Shown here: positions 7,724-15,047 of the stretch, piece after piece
Layout of the letters: every line of letters begins with the position of its first letter
Numbering within the stretch: position 1 is the stretch's first letter
Assembly (NCBI GenBank): GCA_963714205.1
Contig: CAVQNQ010000003.1
Coordinates: forward strand, 62,001-126,000
Direction: 5' to 3'
Source of the DNA: CAVQNQ01 sp963714205
GTDB lineage: Bacteria > Acidobacteriota > Terriglobia > Bryobacterales > Bryobacteraceae
Length of the DNA stretch: 64,000 bases
Position numbers and translations under genes: made by a program
Notes under the pieces: generated by a model
What the model was told of the DNA's origin: nothing
The model's database searches: none
What the model saw: the letters and a program-made list of their open reading frames with translations, nothing else

Positions 7724-8515
7724 ATGATCCGGGCTTTGTACAGCGCCGCCAGCGGCATGAACGCGCAGCAGCTCAATGTCGATAACATCGCCAATAACCT
7801 GGCCAATGCGAACAGCGCGGGCTATAAGTCCCGCCGCGCCCAGTTTCAGGACCTGCTGTACCAGAATATGGTGCAGCCGGGCGCGGCCTCCGGCCAGCAA
7901 TCCACCGTGCCGACCGGTCTCCAGTTGGGTCTAGGAACGCGCGCGTCATCAAACGAAATCATTTTCACCCAAGGAAATTTTACGGAGACCGACAACCCCT
8001 TGGACCTCGTGATCCAGGGGAACGGCTTCTTCCAGATCCGCCGCGCCAGTGGCGACCTGGCCTACACGCGCGATGGGGAATTTCAACTCGATAAGAACGG
8101 CAACATCGTCACTTCCAACGGCGCGCAGTTGGAACCGCAGATCGTAATCCCACCCAACGCGCAATCTGTAACCATTGCAACGGACGGCACCGTAAGCTAT
8201 CTTCTGCCCGGCCAGACCGCCTCCCAGAAGGCCGGGCAGATTCAGCTCGCTCTATTTCAGAATCCGGCCGGTCTGAATAGCATCGGCCAGAACCTGTATC
8301 AGCCCACCGATGGCTCCGGCGAACCCACCGTCGCGTCTCCCGGCGGCCAGGAAGGCCTCGGCACGCTGTTGCAGGGTTACACCGAGCAATCCAATGTCAG
8401 CATCGTCGAGGAGTTCATCAACTTGATCGTGGCGCAGCGCGCCTATGAGGCGAACTCGAAAGTCGTGAAGGCCGCCGACGACATGTATCAGCAGGTCAAT
8501 AACCTCAAGCAATGA
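7724..8515 (+). CDS. flgG: flagellar distal rod protein FlgG
   Basis: A 263-residue distal rod protein, close to the usual 260. Diagnostic segments are NNLANANSAGYKSRRAQFQD (residues 25-44), QGNGFFQIRRASGDLAYTRD and the C-terminal TEQSNVSIVEEFINLIVAQR helix. FlgG forms the drive shaft between rod and hook and passes through the P and L rings encoded next. A Shine-Dalgarno (AAGGAG) precedes the ATG. The stop overlaps the start of flgA by 4 bases. Confidence 0.96.
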   Translation: MIRALYSAASGMNAQQLNVDNIANNLANANSAGYKSRRAQFQDLLYQNMVQPGAASGQQSTVPTGLQLGLGTRASSNEIIFTQGNFTETDNPLDLVIQGNGFFQIRRASGDLAYTRDGEFQLDKNGNIVTSNGAQLEPQIVIPPNAQSVTIATDGTVSYLLPGQTASQKAGQIQLALFQNPAGLNSIGQNLYQPTDGSGEPTVASPGGQEGLGTLLQGYTEQSNVSIVEEFINLIVAQRAYEANSKVVKAADDMYQQVNNLKQ

Positions 8516-9438
8516 TTCTGCGTATCGTAGTTGCGTTGTGGTGTGCCTCGCGAATCGCTCCCGCGCAGGCGCTCCCGTGTGAACCAGTCGAGGGCGACCG
8601 CATACTAGGTAAGCACTTGGCGGCCGCCCTCCCCGAGTTCCGCGACATTCCGCCGGAGACGTTGTTGGGCAACATGCTTCCGCCGGGGTCGAAGCGCACC
8701 CTCCATGCCGTCGAACTGGCTTCGCTCGCCGAGCGGTATTCGATTCAGCTCCATTCGCCGCGCGATGTCTGTTTCGAATGGCCGATGGAATCGTTGGATC
8801 GCAATCGCGTGATGCAGGCCATGCGCGAATCTTTGGGAGATCCCGATGCGCACATCGCGATCGCCGAGACCAGCCTTAACCCGGTTCCACGAGGGCGTTT
8901 GGAATTTCCCCGCGAGTCGCTGGGAAGGCCGGCTTCCCCCGCGCAAAAAGATCCCGTGCTCTGGCGTGGCGCGGTGATCTATGGCGGCGATCAGAGGTAT
9001 CCGGTGTGGGCCACGGTCCGGGTGACGGTGCCGTGCGAACGCGCGACTGCAATCGAAGCGTTGAGAGTGGGCCAACCGATCGATCCCCGACAGTTGCGGA
9101 TCGAGCACGCAGCGTGCTTTCCGGCATCGGAATCGGCCGCGCGAAAATCGCCGTTTTCGATTCAGGGACTGGTCCCCGTGCGGCCCATTGCGGCCGGGGC
9201 CGAAATCCGCCCCGAACTCCTGGTTCCACCAAACGACGTGAATCGCGGCGATGTCGTCCAGGTCGAGGTCCGCTGCGGCGCGGCTCGCCTGGCGCTTGCC
9301 GCCAAAGCCGAATCGAGCGGACGCAACGGCGATTTCGTTGCCCTGCGGAATCCTTCCAGCAACAAGCTTTTTCAGGCGCGCGTGGAAGGCAAGGACAAGG
9401 CGCTCATCGAAACCGATGCTGTCGCGGTCTTCCGGTAA
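8512..9438 (+). CDS. flgA: flagellar P-ring assembly chaperone FlgA
   Basis: A 308-residue exported protein with an N-terminal hydrophobic signal (about residues 1-21). The C-terminal half has the FlgA/SAF-type pattern: PVRPIAAGAEIRPELLVPP then VNRGDVVQVEVRCGAARLAL. FlgA is a periplasmic chaperone for P-ring (FlgI) polymerisation. It is translationally coupled to flgG (ATGA overlap) and lies upstream of flgH and flgI. Similarity outside the SAF region is low, as is normal for FlgA. Confidence 0.87.
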   Translation: MILRIVVALWCASRIAPAQALPCEPVEGDRILGKHLAAALPEFRDIPPETLLGNMLPPGSKRTLHAVELASLAERYSIQLHSPRDVCFEWPMESLDRNRVMQAMRESLGDPDAHIAIAETSLNPVPRGRLEFPRESLGRPASPAQKDPVLWRGAVIYGGDQRYPVWATVRVTVPCERATAIEALRVGQPIDPRQLRIEHAACFPASESAARKSPFSIQGLVPVRPIAAGAEIRPELLVPPNDVNRGDVVQVEVRCGAARLALAAKAESSGRNGDFVALRNPSSNKLFQARVEGKDKALIETDAVAVFR

Positions 9439-9450
9439 TGGGTTAATCCT

Positions 9451-10149
9451 ATGTCTTCGAGAACATATTTCGTAGCGGTGCTGGCGCTCTTCTCCGCCGC
9501 AAGCCAGGGCGCGGACAAGCACAAGAAGCCCCCCACGCCGAGCGCGCTGGACAAGTACCTGCAAGAAGCGCTCAAACAGCCGAGCGCTCCGGTGCAGCCA
9601 TCGGCGGGCTCCCTCTGGTCGCCGGCATCCCGTCTTACCGACGTCGGCAGCGATGTCCGCGCGGCGCAAACGGACGACCTGGTGACCATCGTGGTGGCCG
9701 AATCGGCTTCCGCCGTCGCCACGGGAGCGACCCAGACTTCGCGGGCCTCGAGCGCGCAGAGCCAGATCGCCGCGCTGGCCGGACCGAAGAGCGCAGGCGG
9801 CGCCGCCCAAAACCTGCTTAACCTGAGCTCGACCCAGGCCCTGAACGGCGCCGGCACAACGTCGCGCAACTCCGCTCTCAGCACCACCTTGAGCGCCCGC
9901 GTCACGCACGTACTGCCCAACGGCTACCTGGTTGTCGAGGGGACCAAAGACGTTCAAGTCAATTCCGAGCACCAGCTCGTCACCGTCCGCGGCGTGATCC
10001 GCCCGGCGGATTTGAGCACCGGAAATATCATCTCTTCGAATCAGATAGCCCAGATGGAGATTAAGATCGACGGCAAGGGCGTCGTTAACGATGCCATCCG
10101 GCGGCCGAATATTCTCTATCGCATTCTCCTGGGCCTGCTGCCGTTCTGA
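9451..10149 (+). CDS. flgH: flagellar L-ring protein FlgH
   Basis: A 232-residue exported protein whose central part matches FlgH: SLWSPASRLTDVGSDVRA, DDLVTIVVAESASAVATGAT, then NGYLVVEGTKDVQVNSEHQ and VRGVIRPADLSTGN. FlgH forms the outer-membrane L ring. In enterobacteria FlgH is a lipoprotein. Here the signal peptide (residues 1-20) contains no cysteine at all, so no lipobox exists and outer-membrane anchoring must differ. It lies between flgA and flgI. Confidence 0.92.
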   Translation: MSSRTYFVAVLALFSAASQGADKHKKPPTPSALDKYLQEALKQPSAPVQPSAGSLWSPASRLTDVGSDVRAAQTDDLVTIVVAESASAVATGATQTSRASSAQSQIAALAGPKSAGGAAQNLLNLSSTQALNGAGTTSRNSALSTTLSARVTHVLPNGYLVVEGTKDVQVNSEHQLVTVRGVIRPADLSTGNIISSNQIAQMEIKIDGKGVVNDAIRRPNILYRILLGLLPF

Positions 10150-10157
10150 GAATTCCC

Positions 10158-11250
10158 ATGAAACGCATACTTCCAGTTTTGATCGCACTGCACTCGATCG
10201 CCGCTCCAGGCGCGCAATGTGCCACCCGTCTGAAGGAACTGGTTTCCATCGAGGGAGTGCGGGACAACCAGTTGATGGGCTATGGACTGGTGGTGGGCCT
10301 GGCCGGCACGGGCGACCGCGTGCAGACCGTATTTTCCGCCCAGAGCCTGACCAACCTGCTGGAGCGCATGGGACTGACCGTATCTCCCACGGCCATCCAG
10401 GTGAAGAACACCGCGGCCGTGATGGTCACCGCGACGCTTCCCCCGTATTCGCAGGCCGGTTCCCGCATCGATGTCACCGTGGCGGCAATGGGCGATTCCG
10501 CCAGCCTGCAAGGCGGGGTACTTCTGATGACCGGCCTCAAGGGTCCGGACGGCCAGGTCTATGCCGTGGCGCAGGGGCCCATGGTGCTCGGCGGCTACGT
10601 GGCCGGAAGCGGCGCAAACACCCGCACATCGAATCATCCTACCGTGGGCCGGATTCCGAATGGCGCGATCGTGGAGCGCGGAGCCCCCAGCGTGAATCTT
10701 ACGGCGCATATGCGCCTGCAACTCCAACGCGCCGATTTCGCCACCGCCGCGCGCATCACCGAGGCCCTGAACAAGCGCTTCGGCGCCGTCGCGCACGCGG
10801 AAAACTCCGCGCTGGTAACCGTTTCGCTTCCCGCCGAATTTCAAGACAAAACCACCGAGTTCGTAGCGGAAATGGAGCGCCTCACCGTGGAGACGGACAC
10901 CGAAGCTGCCATCGTGGTCAACGAGCGCACCGGAACCATCGTTATGGGGAAGGACGTGCAGATTGCGCCGGTCGCGATCATGCAGGGCAATTTGAACGTG
11001 GAGATCGAGACCGTCACCCGCGTTTCGCAGCCCAATGCCCTAAGCTCCGGCACGACGCAGGTGGTGCAGCAGACCAACATCGCCGCCAACCAGGAACAGT
11101 CCCGCAGCTTGCTGTTGAAACAGGGCGCGACGGTCGAAGAACTGGTCCGCGCGCTCAATGCCATCGGCTCCAGCCCGCGCGACATTATCTCGATTCTGCA
11201 AAACCTCAAAGACGCCGGCGCGCTGGATGCCGATGGTGAGGGTGATTTAG
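10158..11250 (+). CDS. flgI: flagellar P-ring protein FlgI (C-terminal frameshift; open frame runs into flgJ)
   Basis: FlgI forms the periplasmic P ring. After a signal peptide (residues 1-22) the family sequence is clear: RLKELVSIEGVRDNQLMGYG, LVVGLAGTGDR, NERTGTIVMGKDVQIAPVAI and GATVEELVRALNAIGSSPRD. The last 10 bases explain an oddity. The frame as given does not stop but continues in frame through flgJ to 11558, making a 466-residue fusion. Removing one G from the GGG run at 11240-11242 gives the normal FlgI ending ...GEVI followed by TAG at 11248-11250. I therefore treat the fusion as the product of a one-base insertion, biological or technical. Confidence 0.92.
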
Positions 11251-11254
11251 GAGG
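11249..11254 (+). promoter_or_regulatory. consensus ribosome-binding site of flgJ
   Basis: AGGAGG lies 7 bases before the ATG at 11262. It supports flgJ as a separately initiated gene rather than the tail of a FlgI fusion, and it overlaps the out-of-frame TAG that would end flgI. Confidence 0.7.
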
Positions 11255-11261
11255 CAAAAGC

Positions 11262-11558
11262 ATGCTAGATGCCATCAGTGCGCCGCTCCGGCGGGACCTC
11301 AACACCGCGGCGCGCCCCGCCGACGACCCCGCTAAGATGAAGATGCGCGCCAAACAGTTCGAAGCGCTGCTGATCGCGCAGATGATGAAATCGATGCACG
11401 ATTCCGAAGGCGGCTGGCTGGGCACCGGCGACGACGACTCATCCTCTTCGGCGATGGAGTACGGGCAGGAGATTTTTGCGCAATCGATGGCCCAGAACGG
11501 GGGGCTGGGGCTGGCGGACCTGGTTGCCAAAGGCTTGCAAAAGCCGTCCGGAAGTTGA
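11262..11558 (+). CDS. flgJ: FlgJ-type rod-binding protein, single domain
   Basis: A 98-residue protein matching the N-terminal rod-binding domain of FlgJ: MRAKQFEALLIAQMMKSMHD (residues about 28-47) and a C-terminal MEYGQEIFAQSMAQNGGLGL helix. It is thought to scaffold or cap rod assembly. The muramidase half found in gamma-proteobacterial FlgJ is absent, and a separate lytic transglycosylase lies about 840 bases downstream. As sequenced, it is in frame with flgI, but the consensus ribosome-binding site argues for its own start. Confidence 0.85.
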   Translation: MLDAISAPLRRDLNTAARPADDPAKMKMRAKQFEALLIAQMMKSMHDSEGGWLGTGDDDSSSSAMEYGQEIFAQSMAQNGGLGLADLVAKGLQKPSGS

Positions 11559-11599
11559 CGCCTTTGCTCTCCGCGTGCCCTCAGGCCGCACGGACCAGA

Positions 11600-12028
11600 T
11601 CAGGCGTTCCAGTTATGCGCGACAAGTTCGGTTACGGCGTGGAAATACGGCGCGGCGGCGGGGGCGCACGTGGCATGCTGCATCGCGGTCCAGCCCTCAT
11701 CCAGTGTCCGCAGCAGCGATTCCACTTCGGCCAGCGCGTGGTCGTCCTGCTTCACGTTTCCATCCACCACCCGCCTGCGCATGTACTGGTAAATGTGGGC
11801 AAGGTTCTGGCTGATCGAACCCCCCGTCTTGTGATCGAGCGAGCCCTCCAGTTCGCCGAGTATCCCGAGCACTTTGGAGATGGCTCGGTTGCGGCCGGCG
11901 ATGTCCCTGGCGGCCAGAGAGGTTCGCGCGGCGCCCAACTGCAACAGCCCGTGCTCATACAGGATATGGATCAATTCCACCGGGTCCGCCGACATTACAC
12001 GGCTCTCCAGATAGACATTTCTCGGCAT
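11600..12028 (-). CDS. fliS: flagellin export chaperone FliS
   Basis: A 142-residue helical protein resembling FliS, the cytosolic chaperone that prevents premature flagellin polymerisation. Family-like parts are YLESRVMSADPVELIHILYE near the N-terminus and the helix NRAISKVLGILGELEGSLDH, followed by the NLAHIYQYMRRRVVDGN region where FliS has its conserved LY-x-Y-x-x-x-L motif. It follows flaG with a 5-base gap, the usual order with fliD nearby, but neither fliD nor flagellin is in the window. It converges with flgJ. Confidence 0.88.
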   Translation of the reverse strand: MPRNVYLESRVMSADPVELIHILYEHGLLQLGAARTSLAARDIAGRNRAISKVLGILGELEGSLDHKTGGSISQNLAHIYQYMRRRVVDGNVKQDDHALAEVESLLRTLDEGWTAMQHATCAPAAAPYFHAVTELVAHNWNA

Positions 12029-12033
12029 GTCGC

Positions 12034-12327
12034 TTACAGTTCCCCTTCGCGTTTTTTTTCCAGCTCGGCCATCATCCGCAAGACCTCTTCGGGCGGAAGT
12101 TCGTCGAGTATTTCACCGGATTCCAGGTCCACCAGGTCCACCATGGGGCTCCTGCCCCGGGCATTCCGGCGCAGTCTGAATTCGCGACCCCGATCCAGCA
12201 ACTCGGTCCGGTTGAGCGCGCCAACCGCGGCCACCAGCTCCCGCATCAGGGTAAGGCTTTCCAGCGCGGGGTCGCCCGCCGCCACCGGGGCGTTCATCGA
12301 TACGCGAGCTAGCGGTCCTATTGCCAT
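12034..12327 (-). CDS. flaG: FlaG family protein
   Basis: A 97-residue protein whose C-terminal half matches FlaG: VDLVDLESGEILDELPPEEV then LRMMAELEKK (residues about 63-92). FlaG proteins affect filament length in several bacteria, but their mechanism is not settled. The N-terminal half is variable and helical. It is the first gene of a two-gene minus-strand unit with fliS, divergent from the lytic transglycosylase. The name is based on the ESGEI...PPEE motif and the fliS neighbour. Confidence 0.75.
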   Translation of the reverse strand: MAIGPLARVSMNAPVAAGDPALESLTLMRELVAAVGALNRTELLDRGREFRLRRNARGRSPMVDLVDLESGEILDELPPEEVLRMMAELEKKREGEL

Positions 12328-12396
12328 AGCCGGCTTGCCTTGCGGCCCTCACCCATCACATCGGCGCCAGCGCCCCCAGATTCGAGGAAGATTCTC

Positions 12397-13080
12397 ATGA
12401 AAATCGGGAACGGGCAAATGGCCATGGCCGCCATCTTTGCCGCCGCTGTGTTGCCGGCCCAGACCCCCGCGGACCCAAGAGCGGCGATGAATGCCGCCCT
12501 GACCCAGCAGCGCGCGGCGGCCTCAGCCATCGAAGAGTCTCTGGCCCGCCAGCGTTCCTCCATCGAAAAGCAGACCGGGCAAGCCGCGTCAAATGCCTTT
12601 TTCGTGCTACCGCCGCCCGCTTCTTTGGGAGCAACCGCTGCGCGATCAATTGCGCTTGCGCCGATCGTTGCCGTTGGCGATTGCGACCCTCTCCCGGCCT
12701 CCGAGGTGGATTCCCTGGTTTCAGACGCCGCGAAACGGCAGGACTTGGATGAGGCGGTGCTGCGCGGCGTGATGCAGAAGGAATCGGCTTTCCGTCCCTG
12801 CGCCGTTTCCCCGAAAGGCGCCATGGGGCTGATGCAGCTGATGCCCGCCACGGCCACCGAATCGGGTGTTTCAAACCCCTTCGATCCCGCGGCGAATGTC
12901 GAAGCCGGAGCCAAGCTTCTGAAGGAGTTGCTGACGCGCTACGGAGGCAACCTGCCGCTGGCGCTCGGCGCCTATAACGCCGGCCCCTCCAAGGTCGATT
13001 CAGACGGGGCCGTCCCCAACATCCCCGAGACCCAGGAGTATGTGAAGCGGATTCTCTCCGTGCTTTCCTTCAAACCATAA
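12397..13080 (+). CDS. secreted lytic transglycosylase, SLT domain
   Basis: A 227-residue exported peptidoglycan hydrolase. A signal peptide (residues 1-21, ending LPAQ) is followed by an Ala/Arg/Glu-rich helical stretch and a Slt70-type domain from about residue 102. The catalytic glutamate is Glu129 in VMQKESAFRP, followed by the PKGAMGLMQLMPATA motif and the LALGAYNAGPSKV motif. I choose the ATG at 12397, which has a GAGGAAG ribosome-binding site and starts the signal peptide. Placed beside a muramidase-less FlgJ, it probably opens peptidoglycan for the rod. Confidence 0.9.
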   Translation: MKIGNGQMAMAAIFAAAVLPAQTPADPRAAMNAALTQQRAAASAIEESLARQRSSIEKQTGQAASNAFFVLPPPASLGATAARSIALAPIVAVGDCDPLPASEVDSLVSDAAKRQDLDEAVLRGVMQKESAFRPCAVSPKGAMGLMQLMPATATESGVSNPFDPAANVEAGAKLLKELLTRYGGNLPLALGAYNAGPSKVDSDGAVPNIPETQEYVKRILSVLSFKP

Positions 13081-13088
13081 AGCGCCAG

Positions 13089-14298
13089 CTACCGAAGGGC
13101 GGGCTGAATCACGCCGCGGCACTCGCCCAGCCCTATCCGCCGAAATCCGGACTGCTCGCACCACCCGCGCAGGATCACCTCGTCGCCGTCCTCCAGGAAC
13201 CGGCGCGTCTCGCCGGCCGGCAGTTGGAGCGGCTCGGTGCCGCGCGCGGTGACCTCCAGAAGACAGCCCTGGCTGCGCTTGCCCGGCCCCGACACCGTTC
13301 CACTGCCGATCAAGTCGCCCGGGCGGATCGGGCAGCCGTTCGAGGTGTGGTGCGCAATCATCTGGCCGAGCGTCCAGTAGAGCGTGGAGAAGTCGCTCCG
13401 GCTCACGAGCATGGGTTCGCGCATCGCAGCCGAGCGGAGCCAGACCTCCAGATCGATGCGGTACGCCCCGCCGGGCGCGCGCAGGTGGGGCGGCGGTTCT
13501 GGATCGCCTTCAGGCCGCACAGGGGCGGCACACCGGAAAGGCTCCAGCGCTTCGCGCGTCACCACCCAGGGCGAGATGGAAGTGGCGAAGTTCTTGGCGA
13601 GGAATGGTCCGAGCGGCTGGTACTCCCACGTTTGGATGTCCCGCGCCGACCAATCGTTCAGCAGGCAAACTCCAAACAGATGCTCTTCCGCTTCCGCGAT
13701 CGGGATAGGCTCGCCCATCGTGCTGCCGGGCCCGAGAAACGCGCCGACCTCCAGCTTCGTAATCGAGCGCGTCGGCTCGGGCGATAGACCGGCGGCCCCG
13801 CGGCGCTCTCCACGATCTGCCCGCATGGGCGATGAACCGGGGTCCCGCTCACCACGATCGACGAGCTGCGGCCGTGATAGGCAATCGGCATCCACTTGTA
13901 ATTCGGCAATAGCGGGTTATCCGGCCGGAACATCCGGCCCACATTCGTCGCGTGGTGTATGGATGCGTAGAAATCGGTGTAATCTCCGATCGGGCAGGGC
14001 AGCACCAGTTCCACGGCCGACATCGGGATCAGAAGCCTATCGGAGCCGGGCGCGTGCTTCGCCAGCAAATCGCTGATGCGTTGGCGCAATTCGCACGCGG
14101 CTTCGCCGGCGGCATGGCCATCACGGCGGCCATGGAGCCTATGCCGAAAGCTTCCGTGACATCCAGTACCTGGTCCCCAATGGCGGTTCCCAGGCGAATT
14201 CGTTCGCTCGCCGGCCAGCCGGAAGCTGGCGATACGGCAGGTTCTGAATCGGAAATTCGGTCCGTGGCGCATTGGCCGATTCCACCCAACTCCGTCAA
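13089..14298 (-). pseudogene. fahA: fumarylacetoacetase, interrupted by about five frameshifts
   Basis: FAH cleaves fumarylacetoacetate to fumarate and acetoacetate, the last step of tyrosine degradation. Family sequence is recognisable along the whole length but spread over several frames. It runs from SWVESANAPRTEFPIQNLPY at the start, through RIRLGTAIGDQVLDV, to the HHATNVGRMFRPDNPLLPNY segment with the catalytic His and YHGRSSSIVVSGTPV. The last frame (13089 to about 13757) holds LEVGAFLGPG, NDWSARDIQTWEYQPLGPFL and the intact C-terminus. Indels lie near 14293, 14205, 14120, 13772 and 13757, and several are repaired by deleting one base. The likely start is TTG at 14298. It may be a functional gene carrying consensus errors. 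Confidence 0.85.
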
Positions 14299-14321
14299 TT
14301 CCGGCTCATGCGTGCGGTCGA

Positions 14322-15047
14322 TCATTCCATCAGGCCCAAGGCCCGCAAACCGTCCAGCGGCTCGGAAAACGAGCATGAACCGAAGCTGTGCGCGAATTCG
14401 CGGCGCGCCTGCGCTCAACTTCGGCCGTGGAGGCGCGCCAATCCCGCCAGCGCAGCCCGTCGTCGTGAAACTCGGAAGGCCTGGGGATCGGTCTCCTCCA
14501 GCAGCCTGGTTACCGCGGCCCGATCTACCCCCAGCCAGGCGAAGGCAGCGCCGGCAAACACGTTGAGGAAGCCATGCATGGTCGTGCGGATCGGCTGGTG
14601 CAGGCCCGCGGTGGCTTTGAACGGCAAGCGCCGCGCCGCGGCGCTCGAAAGAAACTCCGCCAGGGTTTCGGCCGAGGGCGTGGCATCGGCAGTCAACCCG
14701 CCAGTGCGAACCTTAGCATATCCATCTTCCACGCGGTCCAGCGGCACTTCGCAGTAAGTCGGCAACGAGAGCCGCTTTCCATTTTTCGTCTCGAGCGTTT
14801 CCACCTGGGGCGGAAGCGGACCCGGTTCGCGATCCACCAACAGCGTTACGCGCCACTTCTCGCCCAACGCCACCTCGTCGAGCTTCTCCATCGGCAATAC
14901 CAGCCGGTTCAGCATCCAAGCATCCGGCGATAGGAGGTAGCGCTCGTAATTCGCGACCACTTCCGGCAAGGGCAGCGCCGCGGGCGGGTATAGCCCGGCG
15001 TAATCCACCACGTTCGCCAGCAGCGCCCGCAGAGACCGCGGCATCAT
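14322..15047 (-). CDS. conserved protein of unknown function in tyrosine-catabolism operon (frameshifted C-terminus)
   Basis: I do not recognise a named family. As sequenced the first frame is 210 residues and stops at 14415. Reading on after one-base changes near 14474 and 14405 restores a continuous protein of about 240 residues. The restored tail reads FEFHDDGLRWRDWRASTAEV and then EFAHSFGSCSFSEPLDGL, ending at the TGA at 14322. Features are VDYAGLYPPAALPLPEVVAN at the N-terminus and a central FKATAGLHQPIRTTMHGFLN motif. There is no signal peptide, so it is cytosolic. It overlaps the acyl-CoA synthetase gene by 4 bases and precedes fahA by 23 bases, so it belongs to the tyrosine operon. 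A role in that pathway is inference only. Confidence 0.7.

Noticed and set aside
8605..10188. 527-residue frame antisense to flgA and flgH
   Set aside because: Spans two well-supported flagellar genes on the other strand and has shadow-type composition.
10158..11558. A genuine FlgI-FlgJ fusion gene
   Set aside because: A consensus ribosome-binding site and an out-of-frame canonical FlgI ending sit exactly at the junction, so a one-base insertion is more likely.
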